Shown piece by piece: positions 17,730 to 26,689 of a stretch of DNA of 64,000 nucleotides (positions are counted from its first letter, which is position 1; each line of letters begins with the position of its first letter). The translations under genes and the position numbers were made by a program. The notes under the pieces were generated by a model. It saw only the letters and a list, made by a program, of their open reading frames with translations. It searched no databases and was not told the origin of the DNA. The stretch covers positions 496,001-560,000 of the forward strand of contig NZ_ONZG01000001.1 of NCBI RefSeq assembly GCF_900302455.1, in the 5' to 3' direction. This stretch comes from Falsiruegeria mediterranea M17 (GTDB taxonomy: Bacteria; Pseudomonadota; Alphaproteobacteria; Rhodobacterales; Rhodobacteraceae).

Positions 17730-18293
17730 ATGGCAGAGCCAAAGAACGAAGATTTTCTGGATGACATCGCAACGGCCGAAGCCGAAGAGCTGGCCGAAGA
17801 ATTGGCAGAAATCAGCGGCGAAGCAGCCGAACTGGACGAGCTGCGTGCCGAGCGGGACGCGCTGAAGGACAAGTTCATGCGCGCGCTGGCGGATGCGGAA
17901 AACGCCCGCAAACGTGGCGATAAAGCCCGCCGCGATGCCGAGAATTATGGTGGCTCGAAACTGGCGCGGGACATGCTGCCGGTTTACGACAACCTCAAGC
18001 GCGGTCTTGAGGCAGCAACCGACGAGCAGCACGAAGTGTCCGCTGCCTTGATCGAGGGTGTTGAGCTGACCATGCGCGCGCTGCTGGATGTATTCGGCAA
18101 GCACGGCATTCGGATCGTGTCGCCCGAAGTTGGTGATCGCTTTGATCCGCAGATGCACGAGGCGATGTTTGAGGCACCGGTGCCGGGCACCAGAGCCGGC
18201 GACATCATTCAGGTTTCCGCCGAGGGGTTCATGTTGCACGACCGCCTGCTGCGCCCGGCGCAAGTTGGCGTAAGCTCGACGCCGGCTGGCTAA
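17730..18293 (+). CDS. grpE: Nucleotide exchange factor GrpE
   Basis: Releases ADP from DnaK. The 187 residues have an acidic N-terminal arm, a long coiled coil (about 25-75, LDELRAERDALKDKFMRALA), NARKRGDKARRDAENYG, and a C-terminal beta domain with FGKHGIRIVSP and FDPQMHEAMFEAP, DIIQVSAEGFMLHDRLLRPA. AGAGGTAGAAAG lies before the ATG at 17730. It follows hrcA directly, while dnaK-dnaJ are about 34 kb away in the window. Confidence 0.96.
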   Translation: MAEPKNEDFLDDIATAEAEELAEELAEISGEAAELDELRAERDALKDKFMRALADAENARKRGDKARRDAENYGGSKLARDMLPVYDNLKRGLEAATDEQHEVSAALIEGVELTMRALLDVFGKHGIRIVSPEVGDRFDPQMHEAMFEAPVPGTRAGDIIQVSAEGFMLHDRLLRPAQVGVSSTPAG

Positions 18294-18297
18294 GGTT

Positions 18298-18332
18298 TCG
18301 CCTTCGGCGAGAATATTCTAGAAAAGATGAAG
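18298..18332. repeat. Hairpin plus GAATATT-type intergenic element
   Basis: TCGCC-TTC-GGCGA (18298-18310) forms a short perfect hairpin directly followed by GAATATTCTAGAAAAGATGAAG (18311-18332 region). The same layout, GC hairpins then GAATATTTTCAAAAGAACGAAG, occurs at 63857-63911. From memory this resembles a family of short intergenic repeats common in Roseobacter genomes. Confidence 0.5.
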
Positions 18333-18358
18333 AAGCGGTCAGGACTTGGCCGCTTCTT
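18330..18358. terminator. Hairpin between grpE and mutS ends
   Basis: AAGAAGCGG (18330-18338) pairs perfectly with CCGCTTCTT (18350-18358) across an 11-base loop. It lies between the convergent grpE and mutS and covers the mutS stop at 18339. A short T run follows on the plus strand, and A-rich sequence on the other side gives the minus strand a T run too, so it may act in both directions. Confidence 0.6.
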
Positions 18359-20972
18359 TCAGTTTGTAGATCAGATCGAGCGCTTCGCGCGGGCTGAGTT
18401 CATCGGGATGGACGTCGACCAGCATCCCATCCAAGGCCGATGTCTTGGGGGCAGGGGGCGGTGGCGGCGCGGCAGAGAAGAGTGGCAAATCGTCGATCAG
18501 CGCCTTCTGCTTGCCACCTTCGCGTTCGTTTTGCTCCAATTGCTCCAACACCACCCGGGCGCGTTCCACGACAGAGGGGGGGAGGCCGGCGAGCTGGGCC
18601 ACCTGAACACCGTATGACCTGTCCGCAGCACCTTTGCGGACCTCATGCAGGAAGATTACCTCGCCTTCCCATTCCTTGACTGCGACGGTGGCGTTATCGA
18701 CGCCCTCCAGGCTGCCAGCGAGAGCCGTAAGTTCATGATAATGCGTGGCAAATAGGGCGCGGCAACTGTTGGTGGCGTGCAGATGCTCCAATGTTGCCCA
18801 GGCAATGGACAGACCATCATAGGTCGCAGTGCCACGCCCGATCTCATCCAGAATCACCAGCGCCCGTTCGTCCGCCTGGTTCAGGATCGCGGCGGTTTCC
18901 ACCATCTCGACCATAAAGGTCGACCGTCCGCGTGCCAGATCATCCGAGGCCCCGACGCGGCTGAAAAGTTGACTCACCAAGCCAATCTCGGCGCGTTCTG
19001 CGGGGACATAACTGCCCATCTGGGCGAGCAGGGCGATCAGGGCATTCTGTCGCAGGAAAGTCGACTTACCGGCCATGTTTGGACCAGTCAAAAGCCAGAC
19101 AGCCGCCCCACCATTTGCTGTCAGGTCACAGTCATTTGCGATGAAGGCGTCGCCTGATTGCTGTTGCAGGGCGCGTTCAACCACCGGATGGCGGCCGCCG
19201 GTTATGTTAAATGACCGGGTATTATCGACGGTCGGGCGGCACCAGTTTTCGCCCCGCGCGAAATCAGCCAGAGAAGTGGCCAAATCCAGTTCCGCCAGCC
19301 CGCGTGCGGCTTGGTTGAGCAGGGCGGCTTGGGCTAGAATTCCCTCAGATAGCCTTTGATAGAGCCGCTTTTCGATCTCTAGCGCCAGATTCCCGGCGTT
19401 CAGGATACGCGTTTCAATCTCACTCAGCTCGACCGTGGTGAACCGGACCTGATTGGCGGTGGTCTGGCGGTGGATGTAGGTCTCGGAAAACGGCGCGCTG
19501 AGCATTTTGTCAGCATGTGTTGCCGTGGTTTCGATGAAGTATCCCAGCACGTTGTTATGCTTGATCTTCAGCGAGGTGATGCCTGTGTGTTCGGCGTACT
19601 TCTGTTGAAAGCCGGCGATGACCGAGCGACCTTCGTCCCGAAGGGTGCGGGCCTCGTCTAGCTCGGCGTCAAAGCCAGGCGCGATGAACCCGCCGTCACG
19701 AGCCAGCAGCGGGGGTTCGGCCACAAGTGAGGCGTCCAGCAACCCAAGAAGATCATCAAAGCCACGCAAGTTGGCGGTCGCTTGATCCATCAGATCCGGT
19801 AGTTCGATGTCATCGGTCGACCCCGCAATCTGTTCCGCCTGAATCAATCCGTTGCGGATCGCGGTCAGATCTCTTGGACCGCCCCGGTCCAGGGCCAGCC
19901 GGGACAGGGCGCGGTCCAGATCGGGGGTTTTGCGCAGGGCGTCGCGCAAGTGTTCCGCTAGTGAGGATTGTTCGACGCAGAAGTCCAGCGCGGCCAGGCG
20001 GGCGTGAATAGTGTCGAGCTTGCGGGACGGGCTGGAAATGCGCTGTTCCAGCAGACGCCCGCCGCCAGGTGTCACCGTGCGGTCGATGACGGATAGCAGC
20101 GAGCCGAACTTGTCACCACTCAGCGAACGGGTCAGTTCCAGATTGCGGCGTGTGGCCGCGTCTATCTGCATCACCCGGTCTTCGCTGTCCTGTTCGGGCG
20201 GCAGAAGCAGCGGCAGTTTGCCCTTTTGAGTGATCTCTAGATAGTCGATCAACGCGCCCATGGCCGAGAGTTCAGGCCGCGAGAATTTGCCGAACCCGTC
20301 CAGTGAGCCAACCTTGAAGAGCTCTTGCAGGCGTTTTTCCGCTCCCGTGCTATCGAAACTGGCTTTGCCCATCGGCGTCAGCGGAATTTTGAAATCATCC
20401 GCCAAGGGACGCATGGTCTGAAACACAGGCTCGTCCACTACCAACAGTTCAGACGGAGCAAGGCGGGCAAGCTCTGGCCCAAGCCGTTGCTTTGAAACGG
20501 TCATGACGTGAAACGCGCCGGTCGAGATGTCGGCCCAGGCGAGTGCCGCGCTGTCGCGCACCTCGGCGTAGGCCACCAGAAAGTTGTGACGCCGCGCCTC
20601 AAGCAGGGCGTCCTCGGTCAGGGTTCCTGGGGTCACAAGACGTACAACATCGCGCCGAACCACTGACTTAGAGCCTCTTTTCTTGGCCTCAGCCGGGCTT
20701 TCCATCTGTTCACAGACGGCAACACGGAAGCCTTTGCGGATCAGCGTCAGCAAATAACCTTCGGCCGCGTGTACCGGCACGCCACACATCGGGATGTCAT
20801 TGCCGTTGTGTTTGCCACGTTTGGTCAGAGCGATGTCAAGCGCCTGTGCAGCGTCAACGGCGTCGTCAAAGAACATCTCATAGAAATCACCCATGCGATA
20901 AAACAGCAGGGCATCGGCGTGGGCCTCTTTGATTTCGAGGTATTGCGCCATCATGGGTGTGACAGTGGACAC
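18339..20972 (-). CDS. mutS: DNA mismatch repair protein MutS
   Basis: Recognises mismatches and initiates repair. The 877 residues include the mismatch-binding domain with LLFYRMGDFYEMFFDDAV (about 22-39; the F-x-E motif contacts the mismatch), GVPVHAAEGYLLTLIRKGFR, the core lever domain, and the ATPase with Walker A TGPNMAGKSTFLRQNALIAL (about 650), FMVEMVETAAILNQA, LVILDEIGRGTATYDGLSIA and FATHYHELT. The start is GTG at 20972 with GGAG nine bases upstream; ATG at 20954 is an alternative. Length is normal. It is divergent from maeB. Confidence 0.97.
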   Translation of the reverse strand: MSTVTPMMAQYLEIKEAHADALLFYRMGDFYEMFFDDAVDAAQALDIALTKRGKHNGNDIPMCGVPVHAAEGYLLTLIRKGFRVAVCEQMESPAEAKKRGSKSVVRRDVVRLVTPGTLTEDALLEARRHNFLVAYAEVRDSAALAWADISTGAFHVMTVSKQRLGPELARLAPSELLVVDEPVFQTMRPLADDFKIPLTPMGKASFDSTGAEKRLQELFKVGSLDGFGKFSRPELSAMGALIDYLEITQKGKLPLLLPPEQDSEDRVMQIDAATRRNLELTRSLSGDKFGSLLSVIDRTVTPGGGRLLEQRISSPSRKLDTIHARLAALDFCVEQSSLAEHLRDALRKTPDLDRALSRLALDRGGPRDLTAIRNGLIQAEQIAGSTDDIELPDLMDQATANLRGFDDLLGLLDASLVAEPPLLARDGGFIAPGFDAELDEARTLRDEGRSVIAGFQQKYAEHTGITSLKIKHNNVLGYFIETTATHADKMLSAPFSETYIHRQTTANQVRFTTVELSEIETRILNAGNLALEIEKRLYQRLSEGILAQAALLNQAARGLAELDLATSLADFARGENWCRPTVDNTRSFNITGGRHPVVERALQQQSGDAFIANDCDLTANGGAAVWLLTGPNMAGKSTFLRQNALIALLAQMGSYVPAERAEIGLVSQLFSRVGASDDLARGRSTFMVEMVETAAILNQADERALVILDEIGRGTATYDGLSIAWATLEHLHATNSCRALFATHYHELTALAGSLEGVDNATVAVKEWEGEVIFLHEVRKGAADRSYGVQVAQLAGLPPSVVERARVVLEQLEQNEREGGKQKALIDDLPLFSAAPPPPPAPKTSALDGMLVDVHPDELSPREALDLIYKLKEAAKS

Positions 20973-21114
20973 GTGTTCTTTCTCCGACTGGACCGAGCGG
21001 GACCTTACAAATCCGTCCAGTCTGGTGAAAGCCGAAAACGCATTGTCGTTGAGACTGGCTGCTGCCTGCGCTATGAGGCGAAAAGCCCGAACTGTGAAAA
21101 GAACGACCGATCTG

Positions 21115-23370
21115 ATGCCTAAAGCGAAAATTACCGACCAAGAGGCGCTGGCCTTTCACCTGGACCCCACCCCCGGCAAGTGGGAGGTGCAGGCTACGGT
21201 TCCGATGACAACACAGCGCGATCTGTCGCTGGCCTATTCCCCTGGCGTCGCCGTTCCTTGCGAGGCAATCGCGGCGAACCCGGAAACAGCGTATGATTAC
21301 ACCAACAAGGGCAACCTTGTGGCGGTGATTTCGAATGGTACGGCGGTTCTGGGTTTGGGAAACCTCGGCGCGCTGGGCTCGAAACCGGTGATGGAGGGCA
21401 AATCGGTCCTGTTCAAACGGTTCGCTGACGTGAACTCGATCGATATCGAGCTGGACACCGAGGACACTGATGCGTTCATCAACGCGGTCAGGCTGATGGG
21501 GCCGACATTCGGTGGCATCAACCTGGAAGACATCAAAGCGCCCGAATGCTTCATCATCGAACAGCGTCTGAAAGAAGAGATGGACATCCCCGTCTTTCAC
21601 GATGACCAGCATGGCACGGCGGTGATTTGTGCGGCGGGCCTGATCAATGCTCTGCACATTTCGGGTAAGAAAATCGAAGACGTCAAAATCGTTCTGAACG
21701 GCGCGGGCGCTGCTGGTATCGCTTGTATCGAACTGCTCAAAGCGATGGGCGCGCGACACGAAAACTGCATCGTCTGCGACACCAAGGGCGTAATTTATCA
21801 GGGCCGAACCGAGGGCATGAACCAGTGGAAATCGGCCCATGCCATCACCACTGAGCTGCGCAGCCTGGAAGAGGCGATGAATGGAGCCGACGTGTTCCTT
21901 GGTGTGTCGGTCAAGGGAGCGGTGACGCCTGACATGGTTGCCAGCATGGCCGATAACCCGGTGATCTTTGCCATGGCGAACCCTGATCCCGAGATTACAC
22001 CAGAAGAGGCGCATGACGTTCGCGTTGACGCCATTGTGGCGACGGGGCGATCGGACTATCCGAACCAGGTCAACAACGTGCTGGGCTTTCCCTATCTCTT
22101 CCGTGGAGCGCTGGACATTCACGCCCGCGCCATCAACGACGAGATGAAGATCGCCTGTGCTCATGCTCTGGCCCAACTCGCGCGTGAGGATGTGCCGGAT
22201 GAGGTGGCGATGGCCTATGGCAAATCGTTGACCTTTGGCCGTGACTATATCATCCCGACTCCGTTTGATCCGCGCCTCATCCATCGGATTCCGCCAGCGG
22301 TTGCGCGTGCAGGTATGGACACAGGCGCTGCGCGTAGACCGATCATTGATATGGATGCCTATGAACTGAGCCTGAAATCGCGGATGGATCCGACGGCCAG
22401 CATCTTGCGCGGACTGAACGCCCGCGCGCGTCAGGCCCAAAGCCGGATGATCTTTGCCGAGGGAGACGACCCTCGCGTGTTGCGTGCGGCCGTGATGTAT
22501 CAGCGTTCGGGTTTTGGTAAGGCTCTGGTTGTTGGTCGACAGGATGACGTCAAAGTAAAGCTTGAGGCTGCTGGCCTGGGCGACGCCGTGCGCGAGCTGG
22601 AGGTTGTGAATGCTGCCAACACCATGCACCTCGATACCTACAAGAATTTTCTCTACAAGCGCCTTCAACGTAAGGGTTTTGACGGTAAGGACATTCACCG
22701 TTTGGCGGCCCGTGATCGGCACGTCTTCTCGGCATTGATGTTGGCCCACGGGCATGGCGACGGTGTTGTGACGGGGGCGACGCGCAAATCGGCGCATGTT
22801 CTGGACCGGATCAACCATGTGTTTGATGCCGATGCCGCGCATGGGGCGGCGGGTGTCACGGCGTTGCTGCACAAAGGCCGGATCGTGCTTATTGGCGATA
22901 CGCTTGTCCATGAATGGCCGGATGAGAACAATCTGGCTGATATTGCGGAACGTGCTGCGAATGTCGCCCGTCACATGGGACTTGAACCGCGCGTGGCCTT
23001 TGTCAGCTTCTCGACCTTTGGGTATCCGGTGTCAGAGCGCGCCGAAAAGATGCATATCGCCCCCGAAGTTCTGGATAGACGCGGTGTCGATTTCGAATAC
23101 GAAGGCGAGATGACCGTCGACGTGGCGCTGAATGAAAATCAGCAAGAGGCTTATCCTTTCTCGCGCCTGACCGGTCCGGCCAACATTCTCATTGTTCCCG
23201 CGCGCCACTCGGCCAGCATTTCGACGAAGCTGATGCAGGAAATGGGTGGGGCAACCGTGATTGGTCCGATCCTGTCGGGTGTCGACAAGCCGATTCAGAT
23301 CTGCTCGACCGGGTCGACGGCAAACGACATCCTGAACATGGCCATCCTGGCTGCTTGTGACATCGGGTAA
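21115..23370 (+). CDS. maeB: NADP-dependent malic enzyme with phosphotransacetylase-like domain
   Basis: Oxidative decarboxylation of malate to pyruvate with NADPH formation. The 751 residues combine a malic-enzyme part (residues 1 to about 420; TVPMTTQRDLSLAYSPGVAVP, NGTAVLGLGNLGALGSKPVM, FGGINLEDIKAPECF, VFHDDQHGTAVI, IVLNGAGAAGIACIELL) with a C-terminal PTA/PTB-like domain (about 430-751) that is usually regulatory and not catalytic. I chose ATG 21115 because the conserved sequence begins MPKAKITDQEALAFHLDPTP; the in-frame ATG at 20929 would run back into mutS. Four bases separate it from the kinase gene that follows. Confidence 0.95.
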   Translation: MPKAKITDQEALAFHLDPTPGKWEVQATVPMTTQRDLSLAYSPGVAVPCEAIAANPETAYDYTNKGNLVAVISNGTAVLGLGNLGALGSKPVMEGKSVLFKRFADVNSIDIELDTEDTDAFINAVRLMGPTFGGINLEDIKAPECFIIEQRLKEEMDIPVFHDDQHGTAVICAAGLINALHISGKKIEDVKIVLNGAGAAGIACIELLKAMGARHENCIVCDTKGVIYQGRTEGMNQWKSAHAITTELRSLEEAMNGADVFLGVSVKGAVTPDMVASMADNPVIFAMANPDPEITPEEAHDVRVDAIVATGRSDYPNQVNNVLGFPYLFRGALDIHARAINDEMKIACAHALAQLAREDVPDEVAMAYGKSLTFGRDYIIPTPFDPRLIHRIPPAVARAGMDTGAARRPIIDMDAYELSLKSRMDPTASILRGLNARARQAQSRMIFAEGDDPRVLRAAVMYQRSGFGKALVVGRQDDVKVKLEAAGLGDAVRELEVVNAANTMHLDTYKNFLYKRLQRKGFDGKDIHRLAARDRHVFSALMLAHGHGDGVVTGATRKSAHVLDRINHVFDADAAHGAAGVTALLHKGRIVLIGDTLVHEWPDENNLADIAERAANVARHMGLEPRVAFVSFSTFGYPVSERAEKMHIAPEVLDRRGVDFEYEGEMTVDVALNENQQEAYPFSRLTGPANILIVPARHSASISTKLMQEMGGATVIGPILSGVDKPIQICSTGSTANDILNMAILAACDIG

Positions 23371-23373
23371 GAC

Positions 23374-24246
23374 ATGGCGATCTGGAACCTGGGCTCGATC
23401 AATGCGGACATGGTCTATGCCGTGCCGCATCTGCCTGGCCCGGGGGAAACCTTGGCCGCGACAGAGTTTTCGCAGTTTCTGGGCGGTAAGGGGGCCAACA
23501 TGTCGGTCGCCGGGGCGCGTGCTGGGGCTCATGTGTGCCATATCGGTGCCGTGGGTACGGATGGACGTTGGGCGGTGGATCGGCTGACCGAATACGGCGT
23601 GGATACCCGACAGATTGCCGAAGTGTCCGCTCCAATCGGCCATGCAATCATCGCGGTGGAGGCTTCGGGCGAGAATCAGATCCTGCTGTTTGCCGGGGCC
23701 AATCACGCGATCACGCGGGATCAGCTGGGGCAAGCGCTGTCACAGGCCGGGGCAGGGGACATTCTGGTTCTGCAAAACGAAACAAATGCTCAGGTCGAAG
23801 CAGTCAAGATGGGTCGCGAACTTGGGCTAAAGGTCTGTTATGCGGCAGCACCCTTTGATGCGGACGCGGTTCAGGCGGTACTACCGTACTTGGACTTCCT
23901 GATCCTGAACGAAGTCGAAGCCGCGCAGTTGCAAGAGGCCACCGGAATGGCGCCCGAAGCCCTGCCCGTGGCGCAAGTTATTGTCACTCTGGGGTCCAAA
24001 GGTGCGCGATATTTCGACACTAACACAGGCGAACGGCAGGATTTCCCGGCATTCAAGGTCAAGGCTGTGGATACCACCGGGGCAGGCGATACTTTTACCG
24101 GTTACGTGCTTGCGGGGATGGATCGGGGCTTGCCCATGCCGCAGGCCATCGGTCAAGCAATGCGTGCCGCGGCCATCATGGTCACGCGGCACGGCACGGC
24201 AGATGTGATCCCGGACCTTAAAGACGTCCAGGACGCCATTCTTTAG
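23374..24246 (+). CDS. Ribokinase-like PfkB family sugar kinase
   Basis: The 290 residues fit the ribokinase subgroup: NLGSINADMVYAVPHLPGPG (about 5-24), the FLGGKGANMSVAGARAG substrate loop (about 35-51), ILNEVEAAQLQEATG, VTLGSKGARYF, and the C-terminal catalytic motif DTTGAGDTFTGYVLAGM (about 231-247) with the base aspartate and anion hole. Substrate is probably ribose or another pentose, but no transport or sugar genes adjoin it, so this is not certain. It begins four bases after maeB and overlaps the convergent msrA stop by four bases. Confidence 0.88.
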   Translation: MAIWNLGSINADMVYAVPHLPGPGETLAATEFSQFLGGKGANMSVAGARAGAHVCHIGAVGTDGRWAVDRLTEYGVDTRQIAEVSAPIGHAIIAVEASGENQILLFAGANHAITRDQLGQALSQAGAGDILVLQNETNAQVEAVKMGRELGLKVCYAAAPFDADAVQAVLPYLDFLILNEVEAAQLQEATGMAPEALPVAQVIVTLGSKGARYFDTNTGERQDFPAFKVKAVDTTGAGDTFTGYVLAGMDRGLPMPQAIGQAMRAAAIMVTRHGTADVIPDLKDVQDAIL

Positions 24247-24917
24247 CTGCCACCAAAGGGCGCATCATCGCCCCAAAGCTGTTTCACTCGCTGATCGCGG
24301 CCACAGGCGTTGCGATATGCCTTGTATGCAGAGGCCTGGCGTTTCGGGCCAAATCGGGTGAAGACCAGCTTCGAACCCTTGTAGTAATCCTGATGATACG
24401 CCTCGGCTGGATAGAATGTGCTTTCCGACAGGATGGGCGTCACGATCTGCTGGCCCAATGCGCTCTGCGCGTCGGCTTTGATCCTGTCTGCCAGGTCTTT
24501 TTCGCCCGAGTTAGAGACGAAAATTGCGGTTCGGTAACTGTCACCGCGGTCGCAGAACTGACCGCCCGCATCCGTCGGATCGACTGAGCGGAAGAACATG
24601 GTCAGCAGCTGCTCACGAGAGACTTTGGCAGGATCAAAAGTGATCTGAACCGCCTCATAATGGCCGGTGCCGCCCGCCGTGACTTGCTTGTACGTGGGAT
24701 CCTTGGCGCTGCCGCCGGTATAGCCCGATACGGCCTCGATCACGCCCGGAACACTTTCAAAATCGGATTCCACACACCAGAAACAGCCACCTGCAACCGT
24801 CAGCGTTTCAGTACCCGCCGCAGTGGCCGATCCAACGCGCAGTAATGAAGCGGTGGCAATCAAAACCACCAGCGCGATCATCTTGAAGTCGGATTTGAGA
24901 TCTTGGGTCAGTGTCAT
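24243..24917 (-). CDS. msrA: Peptide methionine-S-sulfoxide reductase MsrA, exported form
   Basis: Reduces methionine-S-sulfoxide in proteins. From ATG 24917 (AAAGGAGA upstream) the protein is 224 residues with a hydrophobic N-terminal segment (FKMIALVVLIATASLLRVG, about 11-29) ending ATAAG, which looks like a signal peptide. The catalytic motif is AGGCFWCVESDFESVPGV (about 40-57), then SGYTGG, YEAVQITFDP and AEAYHQDYY. E. coli MsrA is cytosolic, so an exported form suggests envelope protein repair. No msrB or msrPQ neighbours are present. It ends four bases inside the convergent kinase gene. Confidence 0.92.
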   Translation of the reverse strand: MTLTQDLKSDFKMIALVVLIATASLLRVGSATAAGTETLTVAGGCFWCVESDFESVPGVIEAVSGYTGGSAKDPTYKQVTAGGTGHYEAVQITFDPAKVSREQLLTMFFRSVDPTDAGGQFCDRGDSYRTAIFVSNSGEKDLADRIKADAQSALGQQIVTPILSESTFYPAEAYHQDYYKGSKLVFTRFGPKRQASAYKAYRNACGRDQRVKQLWGDDAPFGGS

Positions 24918-25024
24918 GGCAAATCTCCTTTGAGCATAGGCTGACAGGCGATCTGTCACGCAGCAAGTCACTGTCATGTCATGTCACGACGAGGTGAGAG
25001 CGGGTGAGTTTTTTCGATGGATTG

Positions 25025-25663
25025 TTACCGGGACTCCACCAACCATGCCTGTTCGCTGGCTGGTGCAACACCCTTCAGTCCACCTGCAATGTCCCGCTCA
25101 AAAAGCAGGGTGGATCGGTAAAAGGCATCATAAAGGGCTTTTATCTGCGGTTGCGGAACTGAAAACGGGGGACCAGAAATCAGCTCCTGATCATAGTTGA
25201 ATGAAATCACGAATTGGCGCGCCACGTCAGTGATCTCTGCCAGGTGCGATACATATCTGGCGCGCATGTCGTCGGGTAGGGCAACCATGGCCGCTCGGTC
25301 ATGGATCAGGTCGACAGGTCCGATCTGTATTTTGGTCAGGTCAAAGACGTCGCCGACGTAGACATCCAAGCCAGTTGCCGAGAAATGCGTCAACGCACCC
25401 TGTTTCTGAACAGCCGGCTCTGTTTGCAATTCGTCGAACAACTGGCGGATGGCGATCTCGCTCAATTCCGCGGCGACCACGCGATAGCCCTGCGAAAGCA
25501 ACCAGCCGATGTCGCGTGTCTTGCCGCACAGCGGAACAAAGATCCGGCTGCCTTTTGGCAAAGGGTGCGCGCCGATGAACTTAACGAGCAAAGGGTGCGC
25601 ATCTTCCTGATGCCAACCCAGGCGGTTTTCTTCCCATCGGTCGATCCAGAAATCCCTATGCAT
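25025..25663 (-). CDS. tpm: Thiopurine S-methyltransferase family protein
   Basis: A SAM-dependent methyltransferase of 212 residues. The start at 25663 (AAGGGGAACG upstream) gives MHRDFWIDRWEENRLGWHQ, typical of the TPMT family, followed by the SAM motif GSRIFVPLCGKTRDIGWLLS (about 42-61), GYRVVAAELSEIAIRQLF, and VDLIHDRAAMVALPDDMRARY. Bacterial members methylate tellurite, selenite or thiopurine-type thiols; the physiological substrate here is unknown. It is divergent from the small sulfotransferase-like gene. Confidence 0.9.
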   Translation of the reverse strand: MHRDFWIDRWEENRLGWHQEDAHPLLVKFIGAHPLPKGSRIFVPLCGKTRDIGWLLSQGYRVVAAELSEIAIRQLFDELQTEPAVQKQGALTHFSATGLDVYVGDVFDLTKIQIGPVDLIHDRAAMVALPDDMRARYVSHLAEITDVARQFVISFNYDQELISGPPFSVPQPQIKALYDAFYRSTLLFERDIAGGLKGVAPASEQAWLVESR

Positions 25664-25804
25664 GTCGGCGTTCCCCTTTGATTGCGCCTTGCAGTTGGGA
25701 TGCAAGTAGGTTGGCCGTCAAGGCGCTCAAGCATTCCGATTGCATTGCGCGGGAATTCGGCGTTTGGTGCGGCAACAGGCAAATACTGATCAATTGAGGG
25801 TAGA

Positions 25805-26518
25805 ATGCGAATTGCGATGTGGTCGGGACCGCGGAACCTTTCGACGGCCATGATGTACAGCTTTGGTGCACGCGCCGATTGCGCCGTTGTGGACGAGCCG
25901 TTTTATGCCGCTTACCTGCGGATGACCGGGCTTGACCACCCCATGCGCGAAGAGATCCTGGCGTCGCAATCGCAAAACCCCGTCGAAGTGGCCGATGGTT
26001 TGAATGGCCCGACGCCTGGGGCGCGCCCGTTCTGGTACCAGAAACATATGACGCAGCACATGATCCCGGGCGTGCCGCGCGATTGGATGCGCGATGTGCG
26101 CAATGTGTTCCTTATCCGCCATCCGGCGCGTGTGATTGCAAGCTATGGCGCCAAACGCGAGAACCCAACGCTGGATGACATCGGGTTCCGGCAACAGGCC
26201 GAGCTGTTTGATGAGGTTCGGGGCTGGGGCGGGGATCCGGTTGTGATCGACAGTCGCGACATTCGCGACGATCCAGCTGGAATGCTGGAGACGTTATGCG
26301 ACGCGATCGAAATGCCGTTCTCCCCGAATATGCTCAGCTGGGCGCAGGGTGGGCACCCGCAGGACGGGGTATGGGCGTCACACTGGTATGGCGCCGTATG
26401 GCGCAGCACCGGGTTCGCAGGCCCCGAAGGCGATTTGCCCGAGGTGCCGGAGCAGTTGCAGCCCGTGCTAGAGGCGGCGTTGCCATTCTATGAACAGATG
26501 AAGGCGGTGAAGATCTGA
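25805..26518 (+). CDS. Small sulfotransferase-like protein
   Basis: A 237-residue P-loop protein. The N-terminal IAMWSGPRNLSTAMMYSF resembles a 5'-phosphosulfate-binding loop and VFLIRHPARVIASYGAK (about 100-116) resembles the 3'-phosphate-binding motif of sulfotransferases. Alphaproteobacterial relatives are commonly labelled sulfotransferase-like; the acceptor is unknown. GAGGGTAG precedes the ATG at 25805. It stands alone between tpm and the SCP2 gene, away from the glycan cluster at 43-50 kb, so there is no context for a substrate. Confidence 0.7.
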   Translation: MRIAMWSGPRNLSTAMMYSFGARADCAVVDEPFYAAYLRMTGLDHPMREEILASQSQNPVEVADGLNGPTPGARPFWYQKHMTQHMIPGVPRDWMRDVRNVFLIRHPARVIASYGAKRENPTLDDIGFRQQAELFDEVRGWGGDPVVIDSRDIRDDPAGMLETLCDAIEMPFSPNMLSWAQGGHPQDGVWASHWYGAVWRSTGFAGPEGDLPEVPEQLQPVLEAALPFYEQMKAVKI

Positions 26519-26610
26519 AATCCGTTTTTGAGGCCAGATGACATCACTGACCATCTTTGTCCCAAGACGCAGACCTGACGTTCTGCGGTTCAGCGTCGAG
26601 CGACAAGCGA

Positions 26611-26680
26611 GGCGCCCGGCCTAACGGAGCAAGGGCCCGTCAGGGCATGATGCGAGGGCGGGAGCCCTCCCGCTCCTGGG
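26611..26680. repeat. GC-rich intergenic element with alternative hairpins
   Basis: Between the sulfotransferase-like gene and the SCP2 gene. GAGGGC-GGGA-GCCCTC (26654-26669) and GCGGGA-GCCC-TCCCGC (26658-26673) are two perfect but mutually exclusive 6-bp hairpins. The sequence looks like a mobile-type or REP-like intergenic repeat; only one copy occurs in the window. Confidence 0.45.
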
Positions 26681-26689
26681 AAAACCGGA

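Noticed and set aside
20887-22974. A 695-codon open frame on the minus strand opposite maeB
   Set aside because: It is antisense to a gene whose sense-strand domains are unambiguous, has no recognisable domain, and is explained by GC-rich codon bias.
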